Origin: UBA9676 sp963730065
GTDB taxonomy: Bacteria; Actinomycetota; Actinomycetes; Streptosporangiales; Streptosporangiaceae
Length of the DNA: 64,000 nt
Direction: 5' to 3'
NCBI GenBank assembly: GCA_963730065.1
Contig: CAVSQL010000029.1
Coordinates: 1-64,000, forward strand
The position numbers were made by a program, and so were the translations under genes. How positions within the stretch are numbered: position 1 is the first letter of the stretch; every line of letters begins with the position of its first letter. Under the pieces are notes generated by a model, which was not told where the DNA came from, made no database searches, and worked only from the letters and a program-made list of their open reading frames with translations. Positions 49,526 through 57,391 of this stretch are shown in pieces.

Positions 49526-49822
49526 CTACCGCTCGCGGTGCACCTTGTGCTGTGCGGCCTGGGCCCGCGGGCGGATCACCAGCAGATCCACGTTGACGTG
49601 GGATGGCCGGGTGACCGTCCAGGTGACGACGTCCGCGATGTCATCGGCGGTGAGAGGTTCGCGCACCCCGCGGCGCTGGCCGACGTTCACCCAGTTACCC
49701 AGCGTGCCCGCGTTGATCCCCAGATCCCGGGCCACCTGCGCGATCGGCTTACCGGTCTCCCGGACCAGCCGCACCGCACCCCCCCGGAAATCGGAGTCGA
49801 ACTTCCTGCGTGTCTCTGCCAT
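49526..49822 (-). pseudogene. Chimera of an IS3-type OrfA start and a short-chain dehydrogenase tail
   Basis: A single 98-codon frame joins two unrelated relics. Residues 1-47 (AETRRKFDSDFRGGAVRLVR, then AQVARDLGINAGTLGNWVN) are the helix-turn-helix start of an IS3-family transposase OrfA. Residues about 52-98 (REPLTADDIADVVTWTVTRP, then VNVDLLVIRPRAQAAQH) are the C-terminus of a YdfG-type NADP short-chain dehydrogenase. Neither is complete: the dehydrogenase lacks its Rossmann part and the IS lacks OrfB. The junction is near 49680. The product is unlikely to be functional, though the frame is open with a standard ATG. Confidence 0.8.
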
Positions 49823-49852
49823 CGCCGTTCTCCTTAAGGCGATGTCTCCACG

Positions 49853-50599
49853 CTACGAGGGCAAGCCCGGCGTTGGGCTGGTGGGCGTTGGGCTGGTGGG
49901 CGTTGGGCTGGTGGGCGTTGGGCTGGTGGGCGTTGGGCTGGTGGGCGTTGGGCTGGTGGGCGTTGGGCTGGTGGGCGTTGGGCTGGTGGGCGTTGGGCTG
50001 GTGGGCGTTGGGCTGGTCGGCGTTGGGCTGGTCGGCGTTGGGCTGGTCGGCGTTGGGCTGGTCGGCGTTGGGCTGGTCGGCGTTGGGCTGGTCGGCGTTG
50101 GGCTGGTCGGCGTTGGGCTGGTCGGTGGTGGGAGCAAGGGCGGGATGGTACCCGCCGGGCTTGATACCGCTGAAGGCGTGAACAGTGCCAGCCCTGGCTG
50201 CAGGAAGATTGGACTTCCTGGCTGGCTGGCTGGCGGCTTGTGCTGAACTGACTGGTTGTGCCGAACTGACTGGGAAGGTCCAAGACCGAATCGCTCTGCC
50301 TGGCGGCCGGCTGCGGCTGCGCTGGTGCCTGTGGCTGGTGTGGACAAGACCCGGTTCACAATGAGGCTTACCCCCGCGACCGCGCCCAGATAGATGGCTA
50401 TCACTACGATTATTCGCGCATGGGAGCGGACCGCCGCGAGCACGCGGGCCCATCTGCTCGCGGGGGCTGATGGAGGTTCCCAGTACCTGTCAGCTGGCGC
50501 GCGGACAGGGCTCCAGAGCTCGTCCCTAACAGCCGGAATCCCATCCGGTGGTGTGTCGCCAAGCTGATCGGAACCCGCCCTGCTCTGCAGCTCATCCAT
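49853..50599 (-). CDS. Single-pass membrane protein with (TSPTP)n tail
   Basis: 248-aa protein of unknown function. Residues 1-60 are polar (DELQSRAGSDQLGDTPPDGI). A single membrane helix follows (IIVVIAIYLGAVAGVSLIVN, about residues 64-84). The exterior part contains SPAGTIPPLLPPPTSP and a tail of TSPTP pentapeptides from 17 tandem 15-bp units. Such Pro/Thr/Ser-rich tails often act as wall-spanning, glycosylated stalks; that is inference. The same repeat stays open in all reading frames of both strands, so the frame rests on the N-terminal membrane segment and ATG 50599. Confidence 0.55.
   Translation of the reverse strand: MDELQSRAGSDQLGDTPPDGIPAVRDELWSPVRAPADRYWEPPSAPASRWARVLAAVRSHARIIVVIAIYLGAVAGVSLIVNRVLSTPATGTSAAAAGRQAERFGLGPSQSVRHNQSVQHKPPASQPGSPIFLQPGLALFTPSAVSSPAGTIPPLLPPPTSPTPTSPTPTSPTPTSPTPTSPTPTSPTPTSPTPTSPTPTSPTPTSPTPTSPTPTSPTPTSPTPTSPTPTSPTPTSPTPTSPTPGLPS
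49871..50125. repeat. Minisatellite: 17 tandem copies of a 15-bp unit
   Basis: Nine copies of CGTTGGGCTGGTGGG (49871-50005) are followed by eight copies of CGTTGGGCTGGTCGG (50006-50125), with no other change. The two sub-blocks differ only at base 13, indicating recent stepwise expansion. Copy changes keep the reading frame of the overlapping membrane-protein gene. Confidence 0.97.
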
Positions 50600-50624
50600 G
50601 ATGTTATCCCGATAGCCCCGTTGA

Positions 50625-50936
50625 CTACTGATCTTGGCTGGGCAAGGCGAGTGGGGCGGCGCAGCCGATACGGGCGAGCTCGGCGGCCAGCGCCGTGAGG
50701 GCCTCCGCCAAGTCCACGGCGGCCATGACGGTCATCTCAGCCATCTGCTCGCTCCCCGACAGGCCAGGCACAGTGATCTCGACCATGAGCTCGCGGGCGC
50801 CGGGATGGTGGACTAATGCGGCCCTCGCCTGCGCGGTTGGCCCATCATAAGACGCCTTGTGCGCCCCGTGAAGCTGCTTATGCTCGGCAATGAACAGCTG
50901 GCACCAGATCGGACAGTTAGTAGTGGTGATGGTCAT
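50625..50936 (-). CDS. DUF6907-like small protein
   Basis: 103-aa protein from ATG 50936, preceded by a strong GGGGAGGGG site. The start TITTTNCPIWCQLFIAEHKQ has the C-P-x-W-C...H pattern of DUF6907 proteins. It continues ARELMVEITVPGLSGSEQMA and VMAAVDLAEALTALAAELAR, which fits their beta-strand plus C-terminal helix. An in-frame extension to 51035 exists but lacks a better start. Function unknown; such genes are scattered through actinomycete accessory regions. Confidence 0.72.
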   Translation of the reverse strand: MTITTTNCPIWCQLFIAEHKQLHGAHKASYDGPTAQARAALVHHPGARELMVEITVPGLSGSEQMAEMTVMAAVDLAEALTALAAELARIGCAAPLALPSQDQ

Positions 50937-51131
50937 GTCGGCCCCTCCCCGTCCCCGAGGGAGCTTGCGGCCCACCCCGCGCGGGGCCCGCAGCTCCTTA
51001 TTAGAAGTCGCGCGGGGACCCCGGCTGGTTGACATCGGTTTACCTCCAGTTCACTTCCGGCCTTGGCTGTGCCTGCCGCACCGGGCACCGATCGTCCTGC
51101 GCTGCTCGTCCTGCGCTGCGCTCTGCGCGGC

Positions 51132-51857
51132 ATGTCGCTTAGGGTCAGGGGTGTGGATGAGCTCCGCCGCCCGACGGCCCGGGCCCAGCCGCAAGAACCC
51201 GGCGTGACTCCTGCCTTCCGCGGCGTCATCACCGACTGGGGCGGCGTGATGACCAGCCCGATCCGGGCCACGGTGCAGGTCTGGCTGGACTCCGAAGACA
51301 TCGACCGCGACACCTACGCCGCCGTCATACGGCCCTGGGTGATGATGGCCTACGACCCGGCCGGGGACGGCAACCCGATCCATGCGCTGGAACGGGGCGA
51401 GATCGCCAGCGGCGAGTTCGAGCGCCTGCTCGCCGCCCAGCTGGTACGGCGGGACGGCGGGCAGGTGCTGGCCGAAGGGCTGCTCAGCAGGATGTTCGCG
51501 GCGTCCGCGCCGTGCGATCCGATGTACGCGGCCATCACGTCCCTCCACACGGCTGGCCTGCGCACCTGCCTACTGTCGAACTCGTGGGGGAGCGATGGGT
51601 ACCCGCGTGAGGTGTTCGGGGGCATGTACCACGCGGTCGTCATCTCGGCCGAGGTCGGCATGCGCAAGCCGGAGGAACGCATCTTCCGGCACGCCGCCGA
51701 CCTGATCGGGCTCGCGCCCGGCGAGTGCGTGTTCATCGACGACATGGAGGCCAACGTGCAGGCCGCCGAGGCGATGGGCATGCATGGCGTGCTGCACACC
51801 CAGCCGGAAGCCACCGTCCAAGCGCTCGGGGAACTGTTCGGCATGTCGCTCGGCTGA
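51132..51857 (+). CDS. HAD-superfamily hydrolase (HAD-IA type)
   Basis: About 241-aa HAD hydrolase. Motif I is FRGVITDWGGVMTSPI: the nucleophile Asp is present, and the second acid of D-x-D is Gly as in one known HAD-IA subgroup. Motif II is CLLSNSWGSD, motif III Lys in VGMRKPEERIFRHAADLIG and motif IV is CVFIDDMEANVQAAEAMGMH. The start is unsure: ATG 51132 gives 30 extra residues ahead of the fold; a GTG at 51150 or 51204 is possible. The substrate, probably a small phosphate ester, is unknown. Confidence 0.85.
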   Translation: MSLRVRGVDELRRPTARAQPQEPGVTPAFRGVITDWGGVMTSPIRATVQVWLDSEDIDRDTYAAVIRPWVMMAYDPAGDGNPIHALERGEIASGEFERLLAAQLVRRDGGQVLAEGLLSRMFAASAPCDPMYAAITSLHTAGLRTCLLSNSWGSDGYPREVFGGMYHAVVISAEVGMRKPEERIFRHAADLIGLAPGECVFIDDMEANVQAAEAMGMHGVLHTQPEATVQALGELFGMSLG

Positions 51858-51883
51858 GCGCCGGACCCGCCGCGTGCGGGCTA

Positions 51884-52402
51884 CTAGTGCACATGCCTGC
51901 AGTTACATGTTCGAATTGCGGGCTCCTCGCCAGGTGGCGAGCGACTCCCGGGCCGGTGCCGGCCAGGGGATCTGCGGGCGCCGCGGTGATGGGCGCGGCG
52001 GCGCGGGTCACGTCGCGACGGGGCGACACCGGGCAGGTGGGCCCCGGGGCGGCGCTGCGTGACGCCGGCCAGCCTGCTGGCCGGCGTGGTTCCGCCGCCG
52101 TGGCGGGCGGCGATATTGGCGGCTGCGGAAAGGTCGCGGTGGCCGGTGAACAGGCAGGCCGGGCAGGCCAGGACCCGCCCGGCGGGCTTGGGGATCGGGG
52201 ACCGGCAGGCCGGGCAGGTGGAGGAGGCGCCACGCTCATCCACCAGCTGGAGGCTGATCCCCCACCCGGGCGGTACGGTGCACCACCTTCGGCGATCGCG
52301 GGTCCCGGCGTCTGGGCATGCACCCAGCGCACCAGCCGCCACCGACAAACCCACCCACGACACACCGGCACAGCTCACACCGATACGCCGCCATGCTTCC
52401 AA
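51884..52402 (-). pseudogene. Remnant of an IS200/IS605-type TnpB
   Basis: Reverse-strand sequence contains ISLQLVDERGASSTCPACRS, then GRVLACPACLFTGHRDLSAA and ANIAARHGGG. This is the zinc-finger and final RuvC segment (C-x2-C...C-x2-C, RD-x3-A-x-NI) of a TnpB nuclease. All sequence for the N-terminal two-thirds of TnpB is missing, and the ends (EAWRRIGVSCAGVS; AHHRGARRSPGRH) do not look like TnpB. No tnpA is near. It is therefore a C-terminal fragment of a once mobile gene, 25 bp from the vsr start on the opposite strand. Confidence 0.72.
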
Positions 52403-52426
52403 TCACGACCACTAGCCTTGGGCTCC

Positions 52427-52864
52427 GTGGGTGACTACCCAGCCCCGTCCAGCCCGGGCCGCGCGGCCAACATGCGTGCGATCCGGCGCACCAACACCAA
52501 GCCCGAGATCGCGTTGCGCAGCGCGCTGCACCGCCAGGGATACCGGTTCCGCAAGGACCTCCGCCTTGACCTTGACGAGGGTGCCAGGGTCCGTCCGGAC
52601 ATCGCGTTCACCGCCCGGCGGGTGGCTGTCTTCGTCAACGGCTGTTTCTGGCACGCTTGCCCCCAGCATGGGCGTGACCCCTCGGTCAACCAGTGGTACT
52701 GGGCGCCGAAACTGCGCCGGAACGTGGAGCGGGACCGGGCGGCAGACGCGGCGCTGGCCGCGGCCGGCTGGCAGGTCGTCCGGATCTGGGAGCACGTGGC
52801 CGTCACCGACGCGGTGGCGGCCATCGTCGCGGCGCTGGCCTGGGACGACGGCGGCTCCTCCTGA
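52427..52864 (+). CDS. vsr: Very short patch repair endonuclease (Vsr)
   Basis: 145-aa mismatch endonuclease that nicks 5' of T in T:G mismatches arising from 5-methylcytosine deamination. Family sequence: NMRAIRRTNTKPEIALRSAL, VRPDIAFTARRVAVFVNGCF, WHACPQHGRDPSVNQWYWAP and RRNVERDRAADAALAAAGW. The catalytic Asp (RPDIAF) and the metal-binding Cys/His around CFWHACPQHG are kept. GTG 52427 fits the family start. Vsr genes usually lie beside a cytosine-5 methyltransferase; none is seen here. Confidence 0.92.
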   Translation: MGDYPAPSSPGRAANMRAIRRTNTKPEIALRSALHRQGYRFRKDLRLDLDEGARVRPDIAFTARRVAVFVNGCFWHACPQHGRDPSVNQWYWAPKLRRNVERDRAADAALAAAGWQVVRIWEHVAVTDAVAAIVAALAWDDGGSS

Positions 52865-53045
52865 GCCCTTGCCGTGACCTCGCGGCCACGGGTTCGGCAA
52901 CCCGCAGGGCGGCGACGGCGCGGGTCCGCTGCCTGATGCGGCGCGTGTTCTGCTGCCGAGAGCGGCCATCGGTGGCACACTCGGGCACTGGAAGGTCGGA
53001 TTCGCCCCGATTCGTGCGGCGCCTCCGGCCGTGACTGGGGAACTC

Positions 53046-53540
53046 ATGCGCGTCTACCTGCCAACGACGCTGACCGCGTTGGCGTGCCTACTGCACACCG
53101 GTGCGATCGGTCCCGCACCCGTGCGCGGGTTCGCGGTGACTCCCGCGCTGCGCGAGTGGTACGCCACCGGCGACCTGGAGGAACTCGAGTACATCGCGAT
53201 GGCGCACGCGGCGCGGGCATCGCTGCGGCTGCTCGCGGAGGACCCGCAGGCACCCCGGCGCCGGGTGGTGCTCGCCGCTGACGTGCCCGACGAGCAGATC
53301 AAGCACGACGGCGGCTTCGACGAGCCGACCGTGGTCGAGGTCCGGGTGCCGGTCGCGGTGAGCCAGGTCGTGGCCGGCCACGTCGACGACCTGGTCGCGG
53401 TGGCCGGCATCGCCGAGGCGGTGGCCGCGCTGTCGGCCGCCGACCGGGGCGACGACGACGCGCAGTTCGTCGTGGACGGGGCGGAGGGGCATGAACTGCT
53501 CTGGTACGCCTCCCAGGAACTGGCCGACCTGGCTGGGTAG
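53046..53540 (+). CDS. DUF6912-like protein
   Basis: 164-aa soluble actinobacterial protein: RVYLPTTLTALACLLHTGAI, RGFAVTPALREWYATGDLEE, ARASLRLLAEDPQAPRRRVV and AADVPDEQIKHDGG. The sequence matches the family I know as DUF6912. Function unknown. ATG 53046 is preferred to an upstream in-frame start at 53031. It is 75 bp from the PadR gene, which has its own promoter region. Confidence 0.82.
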   Translation: MRVYLPTTLTALACLLHTGAIGPAPVRGFAVTPALREWYATGDLEELEYIAMAHAARASLRLLAEDPQAPRRRVVLAADVPDEQIKHDGGFDEPTVVEVRVPVAVSQVVAGHVDDLVAVAGIAEAVAALSAADRGDDDAQFVVDGAEGHELLWYASQELADLAG

Positions 53541-53586
53541 CAGCGCGGTCTCACCAGCGTGCCAGCAACCGCACTCTCACTGATGA

Positions 53587-53612
53587 GTTAGCCTGACATA
53601 GGTTAAACTAAC
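53587..53612 (+). promoter_or_regulatory. Probable PadR operator/promoter
   Basis: GTTAG (53587-53591) and CTAAC (53608-53612) form an inverted repeat within an AT-rich stretch (GCCTGACATAGGTTAAAC) immediately before the PadR GTG at 53616. Given the three-base gap, the transcript is probably almost leaderless, and binding of PadR here would block its own operon. Confidence 0.6.
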
Positions 53613-53615
53613 CGC

Positions 53616-54152
53616 GTGTACTTCGACATACTGATGCTGCGGGTGCTCGCCGACACCCCGCAGCACGGCTACGAGATCAAGAAGCGCGTTGAGCGGATCC
53701 TGGGCGGGCGATCGATCAACAACAACGTTCTCTATCCCGCGCTGCGGCGTTTCGAGGAGCAGGGCGCGATCGAGCGCGTGGCCGCCGAGGCGGACCCCGG
53801 GCGGCCACCGCGGAACGTGTACCGCCTCACCGACACCGGCCACGACCTGCTCCAGGCAATGATCAGGGACACCGACCCCAGCCTGCTGACCGACGACAAC
53901 GAGTTCCAGGTCAGGGTCGCGTTCTTCGCCGATCTCGACCCCGCTGACCGGCTCAAGATCATCGCGGTACGGCGGTCGATCATCGACGCGGAGATCGCGC
54001 ACCTGGCCTCGCTGCGGCCGGATGCCGCCGGAACCGACTGGGGGCTGCGGGTCCTGGACTTCAGCAGGAGCCGTTTCCATCACGAGCGCAGCTGGCTGGA
54101 CGAGCTGCAGGCGACCACGGGGAGTGGCGATGACGGCGGCCGGGACCGGTGA
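53616..54152 (+). CDS. PadR-family transcriptional regulator
   Basis: 178-aa repressor. The winged helix is FDILMLRVLADTPQHGYEIK, then INNNVLYPALRRFEEQGAIE and PPRNVYRLTDTGHDLL. The C-terminal dimerisation region includes SIIDAEIAHLASLRPD. The start is GTG 53616 behind an inverted repeat that is a likely autoregulatory site. It overlaps the downstream MFS gene by 23 bp. Such pairs usually link drug sensing to efflux. Confidence 0.9.
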   Translation: MYFDILMLRVLADTPQHGYEIKKRVERILGGRSINNNVLYPALRRFEEQGAIERVAAEADPGRPPRNVYRLTDTGHDLLQAMIRDTDPSLLTDDNEFQVRVAFFADLDPADRLKIIAVRRSIIDAEIAHLASLRPDAAGTDWGLRVLDFSRSRFHHERSWLDELQATTGSGDDGGRDR

Positions 54153-55641
54153 CCGGCGCCCAGACGGCCGGGGACACCGGGACGACCGCCCCCGCGAAGG
54201 CGGCAGCGGTGCGGTAGGCCTGTCCACCCTCACCCGGCTCGCCTTCCTCGGCGGCCCGATGCTGTCCATGATCGATTCCTCGGTGGTCAACATCGCGGTG
54301 CCGGACATCGTCGCCGACCTGCACACCTCGCTCGGGACCGCCGCCTGGGCGGTCAGCGGGTATCTGCTGGGCCTGGCCACCGGGCTGGCCGTCACCCCCT
54401 GGCTGGCCCGGCGTTTCGGCACCCTGCCCGCCTACCAGGCCGCTCTGGTCAGCTTCATAGCGGCGTCCGCCTGCTGTGCGCTCGCGCCGAACGTGGGCGT
54501 GCTCATCGCGACCCGCGTCCTGCAAGGGCTGGCCGGAGCGCCGATGGTGCCGCTGGCGATGGGCCTGCTGCTGGGCAAGCACAACGGCGTGCGGACCATG
54601 CCGGTCAGCGCCGGCCTGCTGCTCTTCGCGGCCCCGGCGCTCGGCCCGGCCATCGGCGGCCTGCTCATCAGCGGATTCGGCTGGCGGTCGGTGTTCCTGA
54701 TCAACGTGCCGATCGGGATCGCGGCCTGGGTGGGACTGCTGCCCGCGCGCCGGGCCCTCGCCGGGGGCGGCGACCGTGCCGCCCGGCTCGATCTGGCCGG
54801 CCTGCTGCTACTAGCCGCCGGGCTGGGCCTGGCGACCTACGGCGCCAGCCGAGGCCCGGACAGGGGGTGGCTGTCGGCCGCGCCCGCGTGGGGCGGCGGG
54901 CTGGCGCTGATCGCCGGTTACCTCTTGTGGGTACGGATGCGGGCCGGACGCCCGGCGCGCCCGCCCGCGGTCAGCCTGAGCCTGCTCGGATCGCCACTTC
55001 GGTCGGTCACGCTCGGCCTGGCCTGCGTGGCCAGCGTCGTTCTGTTCGCGGTGCTCTTCCTGGCCCCGGTGTTCCTGCAGGATGTCCAGCACCGGTCGGC
55101 GACCGTCGCCGGCCTGGTGCTGCTGCCCCAGGGGATCGTCATGGGGCTGGCCAGCTGGCTGGGCAACTCGGTGGTCGAGCGCGGGAAGGCCCGGCCCGCG
55201 GTGATCGCGGCCAGCGTGTCGGCGGGCTTGGCACTGCTCGCGGTCAGCACCGCGGGCCTGGCCCTGCTGACCGTCCAGACCCCCGCCTGGCTGACCGCCG
55301 CGCTGCTGTGCGGGCGCGGGATCGCGCTCGGTCTCACCGTGCAGCCGCTCGTCCTGGCGCTGCTCGGTGACCTCGATGACGCCCGGATGCCCGACGCGAA
55401 CACGCTGTTCAACATCGCCGAGCGGCTGTCCGGGTCGTTCGGCATCGCGCTGCTGGCCACCTACTACACCGCCCGGACCCAGATAACCGGGTCGGCGGTC
55501 ACCGCGCTGCACGATTGCGCGCTGCTGCTGGCCGCCGTGTCCGCGGGCGGCGCGCTGGCCGCGCTCACGCTCCGCAGCCGGAGCCCGGGGCCCTGCCCAC
55601 CGGCAGCTCACCATGCGACGATGGGTGAGGGCCGCCAATGA
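54130..55641 (+). CDS. MFS drug exporter, DHA2 (14-helix) type
   Basis: 503-aa membrane transporter with about 14 hydrophobic helices. Typical segments: LGGPMLSMIDSSVVNIAVPD (helix 1 motif D1), AWAVSGYLLGLATGLAVTPW, LARRFGTLPAYQ (motif A), VLIATRVLQGLAGAPMVPLA, FAAPALGPAIGGLLI (motif C of exporters) and WRSVFLINVPIGIAAW. Proton-driven export of a toxic compound is the expected role; the substrate is unknown. ATG 54130 lies inside the PadR gene end and suggests coupled translation. It ends 27 bp before pruA. Confidence 0.92.
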   Translation: MTAAGTGDRRPDGRGHRDDRPREGGSGAVGLSTLTRLAFLGGPMLSMIDSSVVNIAVPDIVADLHTSLGTAAWAVSGYLLGLATGLAVTPWLARRFGTLPAYQAALVSFIAASACCALAPNVGVLIATRVLQGLAGAPMVPLAMGLLLGKHNGVRTMPVSAGLLLFAAPALGPAIGGLLISGFGWRSVFLINVPIGIAAWVGLLPARRALAGGGDRAARLDLAGLLLLAAGLGLATYGASRGPDRGWLSAAPAWGGGLALIAGYLLWVRMRAGRPARPPAVSLSLLGSPLRSVTLGLACVASVVLFAVLFLAPVFLQDVQHRSATVAGLVLLPQGIVMGLASWLGNSVVERGKARPAVIAASVSAGLALLAVSTAGLALLTVQTPAWLTAALLCGRGIALGLTVQPLVLALLGDLDDARMPDANTLFNIAERLSGSFGIALLATYYTARTQITGSAVTALHDCALLLAAVSAGGALAALTLRSRSPGPCPPAAHHATMGEGRQ

Positions 55642-55667
55642 TGTCGGGTAGTGCAGGGAGTCTCGCC

Positions 55668-57296
55668 ATGGACGCCGTCACCAACGTCCCGTCTCCGGTC
55701 AACGAGCCGGTCCGGCAGTATCCGCCGGGCAGCCTCGACCGGGCGGCGCTGGAGAGCAAGATCAAGGAACTGGCCGGGGAGCACGCCGAGCTGACCATGA
55801 CCATCGGCGGGCGCCAGTGCATGGCCGGCGGCGAGCCGGTCAACGTGACCGCGCCGCACAACCACCGGCAGGTGCTCGGCACCCTGCGCAACGCGACCGG
55901 ACAGGATGTGGCGGCCGCGATCGACGCGGCGGCCGCGGCGGCGCCGGCCTGGCGGGCGCTGGGGTTCGACGACCGGGCCGCGATCATGCTCAAGGCCGCC
56001 GATCTGCTGAGCGGCCCGTGGCGGGCGACGATCAACGCGGCCACGGTCCTCGGCCAGTCCAAGTCGGTGTACCAGGCCGAGATCGACGCCGCCTGCGAGC
56101 TGATCGACTTCTGGCGCTACAACGTGCACTACGCGCGGCGGCTGCTGGCGGAGCAGCCGGAGTCCGGCCCCGGGGTCTGGAACCGGCTGGAATACCGGCC
56201 GCTGGAAGGCTTCGTGCTGGCCATCACCCCGTTCAACTTCACCTCGATCGCGGGGAACTTGCCGACCGCGCCGGCGCTGCTCGGCAACGTCGTGGTGTGG
56301 AAGCCATCCCCGACCCAGCAGCTCGCCGCCCACTACACGATGCGGCTGCTGGAGGCGGCCGGGCTGCCGCCGGGGGTAATCAACCTGGTGACCGGGGACG
56401 GGCAGGCCGTGTCCCAGGTGGCACTGCCGCACCCGGACCTGGCGGGCATCCATTTCACCGGGTCCACCGGGACGTTCCAGCACCTGTGGCGGACGGTGGG
56501 GGAGAACATCGCCAGCTACCGCGGCTACCCGCGGCTGGTCGGGGAGACCGGCGGCAAGGACTTCGTCGTCGCGCACCCGTCCGCCGACCCGGCGGTCCTG
56601 GCCACAGCGCTGATCCGGGGCGCGTACGAGTACCAGGGCCAGAAGTGTTCCGCCGCGTCGCGTGCGTATGTGCCGCGCTCGCTGTGGCAGGGCATGCGCG
56701 ACGAGTTCCTCGCGCAGGTGGAGTCCATCACCATGGGGGACGTCGCGGCCGATCTGTCGCTGTTCATGGGGGCGGTCATCGACGGGCGGGCGTTCGCCAA
56801 GCACTCGCGGGCGCTGGAGGCCGCCAGGGGCAGGCCGTCGGTGCGGGTGCTCACCGGCGGGCAGGCCGACGACTCCGAGGGTTATTTCGTCCAGCCGACG
56901 GTGCTGGAGTGTTCCGACCCGGCCGACGAGGTGTTCACCACCGAGTACTTCGGGCCGATCCTCGCCGTCTACGTCTACGACGAGGCCCGTTATGACGAGA
57001 TGCTCGCCCAGGCGGCCGACGCGGCGCCCTACGCGCTCACCGGCTCCATCATCGCCCAGGACCGGGCGGCGATCGCGGCCGCCACCGGCGCGCTGCGTTT
57101 CTCGGCGGGCAACTTCTACATCAACGACAAACCCACCGGGGCGGTCGTCGGGCAGCAGCCGTTCGGCGGGGCGCGGGCCAGCGGCACCAACGACAAGGCC
57201 GGGTCGATCTTCAACCTGATCCGGTGGGTGAATGCCCGGACCATCAAGGAACTTTTCGTCCCGCCGGTGGACTACCGCTACCCGCACATGGGATAG
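55668..57296 (+). CDS. pruA: 1-pyrroline-5-carboxylate dehydrogenase
   Basis: 542-aa NAD-dependent aldehyde dehydrogenase oxidising glutamate semialdehyde to glutamate, the last step of proline and ornithine breakdown. The catalytic Cys is in YEYQGQKCSAASRAYVPRSL, the Glu in RLVGETGGKDFVVAHPSA, and the cofactor region in GIHFTGSTGTFQHLW. The N-terminal TAPHNHRQVLGTLRNATGQD and the C-terminal FYINDKPTGAVVGQQPFGGA are typical of this long P5CDH form. ATG 55668 with AGGGAG nine bases upstream is chosen. No proline dehydrogenase lies beside it; rocD at 15 kb makes the same intermediate. Confidence 0.95.
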   Translation: MDAVTNVPSPVNEPVRQYPPGSLDRAALESKIKELAGEHAELTMTIGGRQCMAGGEPVNVTAPHNHRQVLGTLRNATGQDVAAAIDAAAAAAPAWRALGFDDRAAIMLKAADLLSGPWRATINAATVLGQSKSVYQAEIDAACELIDFWRYNVHYARRLLAEQPESGPGVWNRLEYRPLEGFVLAITPFNFTSIAGNLPTAPALLGNVVVWKPSPTQQLAAHYTMRLLEAAGLPPGVINLVTGDGQAVSQVALPHPDLAGIHFTGSTGTFQHLWRTVGENIASYRGYPRLVGETGGKDFVVAHPSADPAVLATALIRGAYEYQGQKCSAASRAYVPRSLWQGMRDEFLAQVESITMGDVAADLSLFMGAVIDGRAFAKHSRALEAARGRPSVRVLTGGQADDSEGYFVQPTVLECSDPADEVFTTEYFGPILAVYVYDEARYDEMLAQAADAAPYALTGSIIAQDRAAIAAATGALRFSAGNFYINDKPTGAVVGQQPFGGARASGTNDKAGSIFNLIRWVNARTIKELFVPPVDYRYPHMG

Positions 57297-57391
57297 CGAA
57301 AAAGCCTCGTTCCCTCTCCCCTGAGACCGTCACCTGTGTGACGGTGTGACGGTCACCGTCTTGCAGGCACAGCGTCATAGTGCCGTGCGCG

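Noticed and set aside
49871..50125. Possible CRISPR array
   Set aside because: The 15-bp units are contiguous with no unique spacers and there are no cas genes; it is a minisatellite.
49545..50246. Plus-strand frame encoding a long Gly/Val/Leu repeat
   Set aside because: The repeat is open in every frame; the minus-strand frame has a proper N-terminus with a membrane helix and is preferred.
55608..57287. 559-codon frame opposite pruA
   Set aside because: Antisense to an intact dehydrogenase; composition is that of a GC shadow.
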